A DNA stretch of 64,000 bases from Pipra filicauda (GCF_003945595.2 NW_024103452.1:2933493-2997492), one strand, 5' to 3'. Positions 1 through 14,837 are shown, numbered from the stretch's first letter. The notes: generated by a model not told the origin, from the sequence alone. Program-made: numbers and translations.

Positions 1-2460
1 TGCAATATTTTTAGCTTGAAAATTCAAGGACATCCTAAGTATTAACATCTTTGCTCTGTTTTCAGTGAAAATTTTATTACTTCACTTTGCTTTTATTATA
101 TAATTCTTTTTGCATATAGAAGGCTCTTTTTTTTGGAGCTTTTTTTTGGTGCTTTTTTCTTGCCTCGTTTGAGGTGTGTGGTTTAGACGATCATTGATTC
201 TTGCTCTCTGACTGGCTGAGCTGCTCTTATCTAGTCAGAAAATAGGCAAGAACCTTTATTTTAACCATTGATAGTAAGTGATCTGGTTGCAATATTGATT
301 TTTCAGAGATGGACAAATGCCACAGGGAAAAAAATATACCTTTTTCCAGAGAGCTCTAAAGAGCTCGAAAGATGCTGTCTAGGCAGACAATGCCTTTTTG
401 AGTAACATTTTCCCCAAGGTGTGGGTTGGCCCAGGAAAGTATTTGCTCTCCTGATAAGAAGCTTTTGGACATTTTCCCAGGTAGTGGAACTAATTCATAT
501 GATACGTTTGTATAGTGTTACAATTTTGATATCTTAACCTACTTTTTAAAAAAATGTTGCATTTTAAAGTTCCACCCCTTGTCCCGCAGGTTAAAATTAT
601 TTCATTGTCCTTCCTACTGTGGCAGATCCTACATAGGATCCCTCATCTCCTGAGGGACTTTTTCATTGCAAAAGTATTTGAAAATATCATTTTTATAAAC
701 TAACAAATAGAAAATAAGCAGCATGGTTTGAAATTCAATCTTCAGGTACATTTTAAAGAAACTTAAAACAAATGCATCTCTAATATAATATTTTACTTAT
801 TTACATTGGAAACAGCTTTAGGTAGATGAGGTTTGCCAGTGATGCACATATGAGAAAGTGTTGTTTCCCTGCGTATGGATCCTGTTATACTAAACAATAA
901 ATATGACTGTGGAGATCAGAACAGCGGCTTTATAGATATACAAAAGAAGTAACAGGCTCACTAGCATTGATCTGCTTGTGCTTATCCAATTTTCCTGCTG
1001 GAGGGGAAAAATAAAGGAGAAAAGGATTTCTACCTACACAGAACTGATAAATACAGAATTTATTGCATAGGCACATACTCAGTTACTCTTGACCTGGGCA
1101 GACTGCTAGTCATAAACCACATATTTAGTTCCTTTCTTTGTCTTCTTCCTGAATTACAGGTTAACAAATCATTATTTTGGCCTGCAGACTGTATGCTATC
1201 TCTTTTCACTGTTGCCTCACTCTTCCTTCTCTGTGCTGCTTCGGCAGCCCATGTTTCAAAAGCATGCTCTGCTCTGTTATTTTTCTCTAGGATGTCTCAA
1301 AAATAGTTCTAATGCAAATTGTCTTGTAAAATCGTTTTTACATACAGATTTTTAGGTTTCATACCAGAAATCTGGAAAAAAAATTGTTTCCACAGTTTGT
1401 TAAAAAAACACTAAAGAGTGATTGTGAAATGCCAACCCAAATTCCTGGGTTGCATCATGAGTTCTGGACCAGCATAGCAAAAATAAAGAAAAGGACACAT
1501 TTAAATCACTTTATGTGGCTTCGTCATCTTCAAATCTCAGAGAAATAGAGATCAGAAGATAACAATAGAGGCATTTATGATATACACACAGAGAAAATAA
1601 AAAAGAAAATTAATACTTGGCAAAAATGAAAGACAGAAAGTAAATTCTGAAATTAATTTTGGATCACTCCTCCATTTCTTTCAAGCTTACCCTCATGGTG
1701 TCTTCTCTTTCTCCTGCCTTGTATTTGGACATTAAAATAAGCGCTGTAAGCTCAGGTCTGAATTTACACAGGACAAAATCTCAAATTAGCATTCAGCATA
1801 TCCAGACATTTGTGCTTCTTGACGTTTGAAAGAACAGACCTTGAAGACTCACTGCTCAAATCAGAGTTTCTTAATTAGGCTGTCAGAACCAAAATTACTT
1901 CTATTCAAGCTACAGAGCATTACTAAATCTCTGCTTTAAAACTCATATTTGCCTCAATTAATGTGGTTGAGGAGCACGGTTGTACTTAGTGCAGTTAGGG
2001 AGAAGGGGATACAGAGAAGTTTTCTCCTCTCCTCTGAGGTCAGTCAGTGTCAAGTTAGCTCTTTCTCTATGCAGTGTAATGCAGTATTCAGCTGTTTTGA
2101 CTGTTTTAAAATTTTTTTTGAACTTTTTTTCCCCCTGGATCCTATGATTTAATAAATCAGCTATAAAAACTTGCATATTCCTCTTCCCTTTTGTTGACCA
2201 TCAGTTGTTTCTCACATGCACTAGATAAACACAGAAGAAAGTGTTGACATATTGTAAACTAGATCAGGGCCAGTTGATACAATGAACATTCCCTGCATTG
2301 TGAATTCCAGTTGCATGTAGCAACCACTTTAGGGGTTCAAGGGTTATGTCTCACTGTCCAAATGATGGATGGAAGATATGAAACAGGTGAAGTGCCTTTG
2401 TACAATGACTCAAGTAGAGCATGACAAATAAATGAGTATTTTATATTTAACACCCTCTCC
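1..2460. other. AT-rich non-coding stretch, nothing recognised
   Basis: Open frames here are all under about 75 codons, overlap on both strands and resemble no family I know. There are T-rich and A-rich runs (for example around 126-150) but no repeat family, RNA gene or exon that I can support. It is best read as intergenic or intronic DNA. Confidence 0.6.
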
Positions 2461-2555
2461 ATAAAAAAGAGAAAAACCCCAAAAACCAACCAACCAACCA
2501 AACCTACAAAAAACCCCCCAGAGATAAAAAAAAAAAATAAAAAATAAAAAAATAT
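2461..2555. repeat. A-rich low-complexity tract with an AACC microsatellite
   Basis: About 95 bases of almost pure A and C. The centre (2484-2504) is an AACC tetranucleotide run of about five units, followed by an AC-rich bridge and then A-runs broken by single T bases up to 2554. It could be the decayed tail of a retrotransposed sequence, but no body is recognisable next to it. Apparent frames through it are low-complexity translation, not genes. Confidence 0.8.
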
Positions 2556-5500
2556 GGCTTTGATATTCAGTGATTCAGTCAATGCTTATAGCAGCTTAAT
2601 TTACTCAGATAGTATTTCTAGGATAGCTTAATTGGCTTAATTAATGTTATCTGTCATTGTGGGCTGCAGTTGTTTAAAAGCATCTAGACTGATTTGGACT
2701 GACAGGTTTTATTATGGTTAGAAATTGAAATAAATGGTTGCAATGCTCTGAACATAGAAGTAGCAACAGGTAGTAGGGAAAAGGTGATGAGTGAAGAAGA
2801 CAAAAAGGAAAGTCAGAAAACAAGTGCCCCATCAAGAAAGACAAATAGAACAGAAAAGTGAAGGGAAGAACCAGATGATGTTAGCAAGGGCAACTGAGAG
2901 AATGAGCCTAAGCAATGAGATTTGTTGTTTACTTGCTTCTGATTATTTACTTGTGAAAACAGAATTAGTAATTTTACTAAAATCAGTTACTTTAGGATTT
3001 AGCCCAGAGACTGGAGACAGTGGTGGCATAAATTATGACAAAAAATTATTTTTGGGCAAAAGGGTAAATGTGAAAGTTGGTAACAGGGCAACAAGAAAAG
3101 GCAACAAGAAAAAAAACCAACGGAACATTTAACAGGAATAATTATAATTCCTTATATTAAGGAAATAAAAAACCTCCAACAAAACCAAATCCAGCTATGT
3201 TTGCATGTTTTTATGCATCCATCTTCCAACAGTTTTATATTTCTAGGGTAGGCTTCAGGCAGAGAGAAAGTAGGCAGTTCCTTACACAGGTAGAGGTGGG
3301 AAAAGCAAGGCTTTGAGTTTCCCTGATGAGGTGACAAAAGCAAATTTTAGGTTTCCTTGGGAGAAGATGCTGTCTGGGAATATTCCATGTATAAGGAAAA
3401 AGTTGTGGGTAAAGTCAAGGCAAGCTGTTTTCTTTTCAGCACGTTTGTCCCGAGCGCTGAAGCGGAGCTATGATGGTTTCTATGGCTGTGTGATCACAGC
3501 AGATTTGGTTGTTGCTCTTCAGCTCTGGCAAGAGGGGAAGAGGCAAAGACAAGCACTGAACTTAGCCAGGCACGTGGGCAACGCCATTTCAGCTGCTTAT
3601 TACTACAGCCAACACCTCTTGGTCATTTTGCCAAGCCACAAAATTGAATGTTAATACCATAAGGATTAGAACAAAATCCTGTGGGACAGTAGTACATTTT
3701 TACAGGTGCTGGTGAGAAACACTGAGCCAGGACTGTATCTTGAAGTAAAAATTTCATGTGAGTGCTGTCAGTGTAAACACTTATGAAAACATCATCACTG
3801 CTGAGGCTTCATTGAGGGATATACTTGAATTTTGTTTATTTTTGTCTAAATGCTATAAATAAAAAAATGTCTGAACACAATTGCCAAATGTATCTTTCAA
3901 AAAGGCAGCAGGAAGTAGGCTCAGAAATAAATTGCCATGTGATTAAAAACAAACAAGCAAAACAAAACAAAGTCTCCACCCAACTGCTTAAGAAGAGAGC
4001 AAAAAGTGTGTTTCAAGATCTGTGTAATAACATCTTGGCAAACAAGAAAAAGTTTGGAATTAATTTTTCCCTTGAATGGAAAAAGAAGGAGCATTCCTGT
4101 TCAGAGACCTCCTGTTTTGAGATGTTTAGTATATATCTGATCTTTCCTACTACATATAAATATATTGAAATTAGATAATAGAGGCATTTACTTTCATTTT
4201 TTATTGACTCTACCTCCAGGAGACAATTACCCAAGTTTTAAGAAGTGAAGTTGACTGGTCTTTGCCTGGGAAGCAATCCAGTCTTCCACTGTTTCCAATT
4301 TTGTGAGATCCTTCTTTATATGTTTCAATTGTGTGTTCTTTGTTATGTCTGCTTTAATTTATTTTTTCATCCAAGATAAAAGAAGGGAGATAAGAATTTA
4401 TATCTGGAAACAGAGTTTATAGGGAACATTGCAGAGAACAAAGCCAGTAAAAATTCTAATTAACCAAGTAAATGAAAAGGATTTTTTCTTTGTGGGTAAA
4501 AAACACCAGAGAGAAGTCTCTTTTACTAAAACACAGGTATCAATAATATTATCCAAAGAGTAACATTCCAGTGTTATTATTGAATACTTAATGTGTATAC
4601 ATATGCTATATACATAATGTGGAAGAATGAAGACATTAGAAGAAATGACTTAGCAAAACAATGATCAAGCAAAAAGACACATCTTTCCAGGCCAGTTTAA
4701 AAATGGTGATGTCATATTGTTTTCAACCAGAAATCAAATAATTTGCCCATCTCCCACCGTATACCTGTACACATGGCACAGAAATTTGCTTCTTTAAAGA
4801 GAGCAGTTCTCCCAGCAAGGACTCATGCACACTCCCTGTCTGCTGCCTGACTCTTCATCCTGAAGGGTTTTGAACCTTGGCGTTTATTTTTAGAATTTTT
4901 GGAGGACACCAACAGAGTCTGAGAGATAACTTTTCTTAAGATATGGCATATTCTTTGTGTAATCAAAGTCTGAAGGAAAAAATGTCCAAATTCCATGGCA
5001 ATAAATGAAGCAATTTTGGTTGTTTTCTGATGAGTTCTAGTTGATTTTGACTGTTCCTCTACTTTAAAATCAAAAAGGTGAATGGCTATTCTTTGTCTGA
5101 GACCAATTGTCATGATGCAGACTCTGTTTAGTTGCTAAACTCCTATTATCAAAGCCATGATGGCTTCATCAAAACTACCTTTTGGGCACGGTCATAGGTG
5201 TGAATTAATCTCCAAAACTTGCCCTTACAGTGTAAGTCATCATGCTAGTTGGTCCAGGCCAAAAACAATTCAGTGATAATGCTAGCAAGTCATTATTACA
5301 GATGATGATGCCACTACTGTGCTGTGTTTTCATGCTAAATTAATTCTACCAAATGAAGGCGGAATCATCTTTATTTTCATTTGGTTTGGTGACTAGAATC
5401 ACCAGAATAGGGATCCTAGATGAGCAGGGCAGGGAAGGTGCCTTTTCCAGTGGCTGAAGGTCATCCTGCTGCCAATGACTTCGGTATGGGCATAGAACTG

Positions 5501-8500
5501 ATAAATCACGAATTGATTTTATTTTTTCTTACTTTTAACACTTCTGGTACAACCACAGTTTTCTTACTCAACCTTAAATGCTTACTATGCCCTGGGTCTC
5601 TGTTTGTTTTGATAATGCTCCTTGAAAGGTAGCATTAGTTAATGGGGGATAATTCTCTTTTTAGAATCAAGATCAATCACTACCCTTAATAAGGCTAATA
5701 CGGAGATGGATTTATTAGAGGGCAAACAAACAAATAAAACCAATTAAAATATTTTTTTCTGCCCACCAGTACTCTTTTATTTACTTATGTTTTATTTACC
5801 TATGTACATTTTTCAACCAAGAATACTGAGAGTGATGCCTGAACCTATGTACTGTGGGCTCAACTAGGGCAAGAATGCAAAATTTAAGTGTCCTGGCACT
5901 TTTGTGTCCTATGGAAAACCTTGTTTTCAAGTGCAACTGGACTGGAAACCAGATTTTGATATTATTTTTAATACTGATATTTTTGCTTGGGCTATACCTG
6001 TTTTCTTAGGATACCAAACTGTAAGGAAGCAGAAAGAGCACAGAAACAGTAAAGGAAGCACTCAGTGGAAGGAAAGTGTGCTGTTTATTCCCCAGTTTCA
6101 CAAGAAAAAACCCTTGAAAAACTCCGTGAAATGGGTATGGTCAGGGCAGTAGATGTAAGGTCAGTTCTCGAGCTTCCTTTAAAGGGTAACTTTACATTGT
6201 GGTTCTACTGTAGATAACACAACACAAAGTATTGTGCTAGAAAATGGTACCCCAACCAATATAATAATATTACACAAGATTTTTCAAAGGACCTTCCTGA
6301 AGAGCAGAAATTTACAATTTGTTTTAACATGGTGGAAAGATTCCAGATACATGACAATAAGCTGGAACAGAACTGTGGCCCGAAATCCTCAGAAAGTGTA
6401 AGACAGAAAATATTCACTTTTAATGGGGGGAAAAAAAATCCCAAACCAACAAAAACCCCAAAACATTTGTATCTTACTGTAAGCCAACGTACAGGGATTA
6501 ATTAGCACCTGGGACATTAGTTAGTGTCATCCCACTCAAGGGGCTATAGGGGGTGCACAGATACTTCTCTACACTCGTTTGATAACAGCAGCTTTCCTTG
6601 GGTGAAGTAATGGGACAGCTTTGCAAGTACAGAAGAAAAAAAAAATATGGGTTAAAAAAGCTGCAAGAAACCAACACACCCCCTCAAGACCCCAGACACT
6701 CTTTGCATTTGACCCAGCCTGGAGAGCCAGCAGACAGAGCGCCAGTACATTCCAGGAAAAAGGGAAGATGCAATGACACAGAAGGAATGTGGAAACTTGA
6801 AAATAGACTTGGCAACAAGTGAATAGCAGAAACTAAAGATCAAATGATGGATGGGTAACACGAAGTGACAACGAACAGAGAAAATTATTTCCCTGGAGAG
6901 CAGGCCTTTTTGGGCCTGTATCTATTGCCTATAATTTATTTTTGCATCTGATTCTGCAGTAAATCATTTAATTGTGAGGCATCTGCATCAATTTGTGAGG
7001 CCTTTTCATGCATGTGCAGGGCTTTCTATGTAGATTTCATAGAACTTTTATGGGTTTTTTTCTTCTCTTGGTGTTTACACCATCTTAAGAGCTAACTCTT
7101 GCTTTTTACAGAGCTCTACAAAGAATGTCTTGCAGGTTTCAGCTTCTCTATCTTTAAAGTTACCGGTTTTTACAACCCAAACCCACAGCCTATATATTAA
7201 AAACTTTTTGAAAAAGATTGTTTTATTGATTCTGTGGACTGTATAACTGGAGGAGGACAGGAGGGTCTAGAAAGACAGGATATTCCAATCAGACTTTGCT
7301 TCCCTAAATATTTTGAAGCCCAAATTTTTGAAAACTGTGCTTGCATTTGAATTGCCAACTTTTTCCAACTTTTAATTCCCAACTCAGAAGACATAATCTT
7401 TGACTGTACTTTTGGATGTGATTATTCACTCCAAATCATTAACTCTTTGCATTAAATGAACTGTCTTTTGAAAAGTCAAACTGCCTGGGCATAAAACTGT
7501 ACTTTGAATCCCTTATGAGACAAGAATTTTTATGGAAGGCACCAAAAACCTGCATCATGGCCGGTTCAGTGAGGATCAGCACTCCAAAGGAAGGTGCTGG
7601 GTATCTGCATGCAGAGAAACACATTTTTATCTAGTCATCTGTTTCCATTAAAGCTTATTTTGGAGCAACTACTGTCATTTAGAAAAGAAATTCAGAGATT
7701 TTATTAGTCTCTTGGATGCATAATTCATTTATCTCTCACATAAATTAAATTCAATATTAGCTTGGTAAATTAAAAAACATGTTAAACACATAAAATATCT
7801 GTCTTTACCAGGCCTTTTAAACCACATCAAGGATAGAGCTGAAATTATAGTAGCTGCCATAAAAGAACTTCAGTGTAGCAATTCCACAATTATGTCCTTC
7901 TCAGAGACAGGAACGTGATATATCAGATACTCTTTGGTGGCATTTCTGAGAAATGCTGACTCAGTAATGGTGATTGTGATGCACACAGAGATGGAGTAGA
8001 GCACAATTAGAAATGCTGTACAGAACTGAAGGAGAGTGAGACGAAACATAGTCAGGCAGGATATTCTGGCCACCGATTCTGAATTACACAGTGATGCCAG
8101 AACCTTTGCTGTACCCTCTTTTTGCAATTTTTTATGCGTTTGGTTGTGATCTCTTGGAGCATCGCAATTTATGTGATGTTAATCCCAACTCAGACTTCTT
8201 AATAACTCTGCTGCAAGAAGAAGTAGTGTTACCAGTGCAGTTTGAAGGAATACTGGCTCATTTCAATGATACTGCTTGTAGGTTGCCTGGAGCAGAATCA
8301 ATGACCCGCCTAAAAATACCTAGTAGATACAGTCTTACTGAGACTCTGTCAGTGAAAGAGCTCGAGCTCCTGGCCCCAAAGGAGAGGCTGGGATGGACTA
8401 CTGCTGTCAGCTGGACAGGGACCCCTCATGCCCTTGTGCTGCCTCACTTACCACAAAACTTCTCATTAAATAAATAGACTCGACCCATAGCTGGGTCAGT

Positions 8501-11500
8501 GGCATAATTTATGGAAACTAATGGAGGTTCAATCCATAAGAGCTACTTTTCCATATATTCCGTAGTTTAATGGCAGCAGACAAGGTGCAGAGGAACCCCA
8601 AACTACGTATAAGTTCAAAATAATTAGATATACAATGATATTTTTGTTAACTAAACATGAAAATGCAGTCTATGGCAATGCAACTTAGCACTGTTACATG
8701 AGTGGCCTTTTCTATGTGTCCACTGTTCATTAAATGAACCTTTGGCCCCATATTATATGGTGGCTCTTCTGTAGCCATACAAGTTTATACAAAAGGCTAG
8801 ACGGATTATCCAACCTATTTTCTTGGTATTATGGATTTGTTTTAGAAAGTTTTTTACAGTGTTGAGTCTTTTTAAAGACAAAAGGGCTTCCATAATTTCT
8901 CATAGCTGTAAATCAGTCACTCTTCGTCTTTGTCAAAAAGGCAAATGTATTCTTTTTTTCCGGTTCCCAGCTTAGTGGATTTATTGCATGAACTTACATA
9001 TAGTTCTCACACTGAACTTGTAGAGAGTTGATGGTTCATCATCTGTCTTTATCCCCCATCATACTCTTACACTCTTTTGAAACTCCATAACTTCAATACT
9101 TGAGAGCATGTATATAAAACTATGTATACAGCTGCAGAGATCAGCAGGAGTAGCTGTACATTCAGGACAGAAGAGAAAGGAAATCTTTTGTCTCTTTATC
9201 CACGAGACTGTAGCAGCATAGCTTTATGATAATTGGTTTAACCACTATTAATGAAAACTGGGTTTTATGCGCTTGTAAGAAAAAAGAAGAAAACTAAAAG
9301 TCTACACACGCTTTGTGAATTCGAGAGTATATTTTTTTCCTTAGACTTTACTACTGCCACTGTTTTTTGCACTAGAACTTTATGCATGCTGATTTGTGGC
9401 CTTACAATTTGGGCATCACAGCTTTTTTAATCTGACTGCAAAGATGCTGATGAGACACATGTTTCTGACTGCAAAGAGGATTAGTCTTGTCTTTGAAAGG
9501 CCAGATAATAAAACGACAATGTTCTTTATTGTCTATGTAAGAAAGGCATGATTTATTATATTATCTATTTCCTAGTACTTCCAATTTTTTCAGTGTAAAC
9601 AAAATAAAAATTAAGCATAATTATTATCTGCAAGACACTTAGGGATTGTCAAAAAGTTTGCTCTTATGAGGAGTATTTCCAGCCACTATTTCTAGATCCT
9701 AACCTAAATGTTGAGCAACTTAAAGGTTGCTGATATGAAAAAATGCCCACGCATTAATGTGGCAATTTTGATATATTGCAAACCAACATAATTTTTTTGC
9801 ATAGGTCTGTGACAAAAAATCAGATTAGGAGATATTTGGAGTCCAGGTTTCCAGCTCAATCTTCTACCACCCCTTGAGAGAGGGAGAGGTTTTTTCTCAG
9901 AAGCAGCTCTTGTAACAACATCAAGTTTTGTATGTCACAGGCTTTTAGTTAATATGAAGTCATCAGGAAAAAATGTGTGTTCAGTTTTCCTGGCTTCCTC
10001 TAAAGTACTACACAGAGCAGCAGGTGCTGCATGTAACATGCACAAAATCGGTCATATGGCAGAATCCAAGCAGCAGATTGCAGACTCGAGGAACACAGTG
10101 ATCAGGACCCATTGCTCTCCATTTGTCAGCCAGTGTAGAAGTGCATAAAGAATTCTAGCACTGATTTTTCAACTTTAACCTTTTCAAACCACCGCAACAA
10201 CAGCATACCATGTCTTATGATGCTTCTGATGTCTTAGGTGCTGGGAACAGGCCTGTGGTCTACTTGGCCTGTACACTCTCACCTGTGCTAACCAAGATGC
10301 TGGTTACCAGCTCCACAGTACCATGTGCAGTGATTGAAGTTTCAGCACTGTTTGTCCCCTACATGGAATGTTCATTCTGGCATATATTGAAAGGCAGCCT
10401 GCCCTGCATATTTGCTTTGCAATCTATTCACTAATGGGTCTTTTTCTGATCATGATTTATGGATGGCTTTCAGACAATGAACAACTCTTTCAAGAAAGGT
10501 GGACTATGGACAGATACTTATTCTTCATGATTCTACTGACTCTGATGGGGTCACTGATAGCAATGTGAACCAAAGTTTTTGTTTTTCCTTCTAAGAATCT
10601 GAGTATTGAAAAAGCGAGTTGTTAACATCTTTCTTCAAGAAAAAAGTCATCCAGAAACATGCTGGACTTCACATGGTAAGCATAAAGGTCAAGCTATTGC
10701 TCAAAAAAAGATATATGTTAATAATAGTCTGGCTTCAGCAGCAAAAAAAAAAAAAATAAAAATTTAAGACAATTCAGGCTGAAGTTATTTTTAACCCCGA
10801 TCATTCAAGTAATCCAATTTGCAGCACAGACATGCAAACAATTGTTTCAGTTGGATCAACTGGAAGGGTGTGATATGAAAATCGGAACAAACATCTTGAG
10901 GTGGGAAAGAAAGGGCCTTGAATTGACTTAGCCAACAAAGCCAGCATGAAACAATAAACAGATTAGTGAACGGATGTCTATTTACCTAAAATGAGCAAGA
11001 CAGACAGACAAGTTCCAACAAGGTAAACAAGAGCTCCAACAGTCTCTTAGAAGAAACTCCCCAATTCCCAAACTGTAAAGTAGTTATAATTCAGGCTTTT
11101 GGAAATTATTCTTGATCAGATTTGTCCATACTGGATGATTTCATTGTAGGACTGTCCTGTAACTGTTACTTACATAGTGCAATTTCCGCTCACAGAGGGG
11201 CTCATTGCTTTAAGTTCAATGTTTAAATGGACATATATTCAGAGAGGAGACAATAGTAGCTAACTTCACAATAGCAAAAATATTTGCTTTCCACAGGCAG
11301 TGGTGTTATATGAATTGTCTTTGTACTTCAGCCATTCAACAGGGTACAGTCTTTGGCGTCACCAGTAGAGCTGTGAACCTGAAGGAATCACTTGAAATCA
11401 TTCAGTTTACAAGCATTTCCTCATAAAATAACACAAATGGTGGAGGGGAAACTTTAACAGAACATGAAAACAGACAAGGAAATAAGAATGTGTGTGACCT

Positions 11501-14500
11501 ACATGAGAAAAATAATATGGAAAACAAATTCTTTATCTTGATAGAGAATAAGAGCCATTATTTACAGGGAGGGAGGGGTCTGTGTACCACAAGTGATATT
11601 TAGGTTTTTTTCCTAGATAAAACACATTGAAGGCCCTCATTTTATTTGCAAATATAACTTGTAATTTCTACTGTGGACACATTTAATGTGCTCCAGGGGC
11701 ACTCAAGCAAATCAAGTCAGTAGGGCAGAAGGCACAGAGCACCATACTGTGCATCCCAGAATAGTATCAGCTTGCCCCAAAATAGGAGCACCATGTGAGA
11801 GCAGTGCTCTTCCTGAATTAACAAATGATGACTCTTCTTATTATAGAAGCTGTGTCTTGTGTGTATCTCTCCTTGTTTGAGAGCCACCATAATAATTTCT
11901 GTCTTACTTTCCCTGTAACACACTACCACTCTATGATAGAAATACGTGTATGAATAGCAAGAATAAAGGAAATCCAGTAAAATGTCAAGACCTGAGAAAT
12001 GAAATAAAATTTTGGCATCTTAAACAAACCATATGATTTTCAACCTATGTTATACATTACTTAAAATGTTAGTGTGTTGCTTAGTTTTCCTTCATATCAG
12101 TCATCATCTTCTCAACACAGGAAATTTTATTTTTTATTTTTGAAATAAATGTGAAAAATTTTCCAAAGAACAGACTGAGATAAGCATGAGGAAAAAAAAA
12201 CCTCACTTAAGATTTTTCACTTTTCTGAGTGCTAAAACTTGCATTCAGGTGAATAAGCATTAATTGAAAAATTATCTTTTTCCTGCTTTAATAATACAAG
12301 GGAATAGTGAGAAAAAAATCTCTGGAGATCTGACAAAGGAGATATGAGAGAAATATAAATGAAAAAATAAACAAAACAGACCATTTTATAGTGTTACTGA
12401 TGTGTAGCTATGAAATTCTAGGTCGAATCACCAGAACTACAACATATTTTTCCTGCTTAGCCCCTGGTGAAATATTTAAAAACATTTTACTGGTATGAAT
12501 GTGAGTCAGTAGTTTCTGTGAAGTCTTGAGTAATGTTACAAAAACAGTTGAATGTTCTTTCTTGGCACCCAAGAAGGAATTTCAAGCTGAAAAGTTTTAA
12601 AAAAAAAAGTTCAGCAAAACAAGCAAATCTCATGCAACTAAACCCTTTTCTATCCTCAGGCACAGCTCACTGAGCTCACACTTGCTAACAGAGAGTGCTT
12701 GGTCAAAGCCTGTTGTGAAATCCCCCTCCCACTTCTGATACACTTTATCTGCATGGATAAACTTTATTTATTTATTCTGATACACTTTATTTTTACCGGG
12801 CAGAGGAAAAAAGGAAATACCTGGTGGTAGTGGTGAAGAAGTAAAAGTGTTCAGAGACAACTGTGCCATGATAGTGAACAGCCTGCTCACTATTGCAATC
12901 CTGCAATCCCTGATTGTGGCAATTCCAGTGCACTCCACACACCAATGTAATCCAGAACATGTGCAAACCACACCAGCTAGAACTGCATTAGCTGGCATCA
13001 TGTACTTTCATGGCAGATTTTTGCTGACTGTATGAGAATAGATGCTCTCTGCCCAGCTCCCTGGTTAAACCTTCAAAACCTTTTGAACAAATCTGAACCA
13101 GAAGAATGGGTTTATACTGGATCAGTGCTTTGTGGCATGTGGCCACAGAGTTTTGGATCTGATAGAAAGAGCCTCAAAGCCAAATTTTGGGTCTTTTTGA
13201 ACCATAGCCCAGGTAAACATGAAAATAATTTTTCTTCCATAGTACCAGATATAGCCATTCTTAATGATTAACAAATGGGATATATGTGATGTCTGTGATA
13301 TAAATACAGAATTTTACTTTAAAACAGGATCAAATTATAGCACAAGAAAATTAGACCTTATTTTCCACTTTTTTTTCCTTTTTTTCTTTCTATTCAAGTG
13401 ACTTGGGAACAGTGCTAACATCATGTTTGTTGGCTCATACCCTATGCTTACATTCATTCAGGGACATTGCATGTATCTATTCTTCATGGGCAAAATTCCT
13501 GAGAGATGTAGCACTTCCTGTTCCTTTCCTCAACCTTGAATACTGGTCCTAGGAAAAGAAACTACCCAGAAACCAAAAAAACCTGAGTCCTTGTCCACTG
13601 TGGGATGCTGCTTATACTGACCTGCTTGTTCCTAAAAGCAGACTACTTCTTACTTGTAAAAAGTGGTGTTATGACAGAGGAACAGATGAAAACTGTGGTA
13701 CTCTCTCCAACTCTCATTCCTGTTCTGAGTGAACATAACTGACTTAGGTTTTGAATCTAATTCTATCCTGAATTAATAATGTATTTTTACAGTCATTTTA
13801 TACAACAGGGAGCATCAAGCAACATGATTATTATTTTTTTGCCTTCCAGAAACTCACTTAACTGAACTATGATGGGGTTTGGGAATTTTTTAAAGTCTTT
13901 ATTGATAAGATAAATCTGTGTATGAGACAAACAAGTCAAATATGGAATAACACAGAATAAAAGCATCAAGGTGTTGTTTATATCCTTAGTTAATCATATT
14001 TTAATAGCCTCAGCACACAGAGATAGGTTAAGGAATACCAAGGGACAAATAAAGATTTCTGTGACAGTTCTGTGCTAGTTCTTCAAATAAAGAATTTCTG
14101 GTTTCTTACCAGCACAAGAAAGCACAGATTTTTTTCCTCACATCTTTTTTTCTTAATCTGCAATTCACTGGAGGCAGCAATTCAGTGGAGGGCTGATCCA
14201 GTTCCACTGTAGTCAGTAGAAAAGACGCTGACTGAGATTTGGATCAAGTCCTTACAACACTACAGGGTGGGGTTAACAATGTAAAAAGCTAGCATTTCCA
14301 GATCTATCTAAGACCAGATGTGCAAGGCAGGAAACCATAAGATTAGATTCAAACAATAAATAAAAAAGGAGTTGCCCTTGTTTAGAAGCAATTTCCACTA
14401 GTGTAGATTTTCTTACCATGACAACATATTGTAGGATTCAGCATTAAGTCACTGAGTGGCAGAACCTCTATCCAGCAAAGCCTACTGAATCTTTGGGGAG

Positions 14501-14725
14501 TCAGGATTAGCTGAAAGAACAAACGTAAGAGATCACTTCATGTCCAGCTAAAGCCAACAAAGGTTTTAATACTGAACTTTCTTCTGGTTTTCATTTTCAG
14601 CATTTTGAGTTACTTATCTTATTTGAATCTCCTATTGCAGGATCCTTTTAACTGCTGTAGTGTGTTTCCAGTTAATAAAAGTAGGCATTGCTTGAAACAA
14701 GACATATTCCATGAAGCAAACTTTG
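2556..14725. other. 12 kb of AT-rich non-coding DNA, no gene recognised
   Basis: No coding exon, RNA gene or clear transposon is recognised here. The longest open frame (8091-8477, plus, 128 codons) has no recognisable domain and no exon-like boundaries. A more GC- and CpG-rich patch lies at about 3430-3620. A-rich/CCAA-type tracts recur near 6424-6466. A 14-base unit (ctgatacactttat) is repeated with a 42-base period at 12735-12748 and 12777-12790. The segment 14190-14256 is listed separately as a possible dispersed repeat. Confidence 0.55.
14190..14256. repeat. Possible old dispersed sauropsid repeat fragment
   Basis: The segment reads as a decayed form of a motif often met in bird and turtle DNA: a TGATCCA-type start, a 'cactgtagtcag' element, a partly complementary 'ctgactgagat' element, then 'ttggatcaagtcct'. 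The two inner parts are loosely inverted copies. I identify it from memory of the motif only and cannot name the family. It is too short and diverged to orient. A chance resemblance is possible. Confidence 0.35.
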
Positions 14726-14837
14726 CCTCCCCTTTCTTTCTCTCCTTCTTCGTCTCTCTCCTTCCCTCCCTATGACTTCTTTTTTCTTCCTTCTCTCCTC
14801 TTCCTTCCTTTGTTCTTTCCCTCTCTCCTTTCTTTTA
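14726..14837. repeat. Polypyrimidine/polypurine tract of about 110 bp
   Basis: The plus strand is nearly all C and T from 14726 to 14837, with one short interruption near 14771-14776 (tatga). Units of TCTC, CTTC and CCTT dominate. The complement is the purine strand and gives an artefactual Arg/Lys/Glu-rich open frame on the minus strand, which is not a gene. Such tracts can adopt triplex (H-DNA) structure and are unstable in replication; that is general knowledge, not shown here. Confidence 0.85.

Noticed and set aside
4250..4340. Possible ancient CR1 piece ('ccaattttgtgagatccttc')
   Set aside because: A single phrase matches and the flanking landmarks do not follow in order, so it may be chance.
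8091..8477. 128-codon open frame on the plus strand
   Set aside because: No recognisable domain, no exon-like borders and mixed composition. It is compatible with chance in 64 kb.
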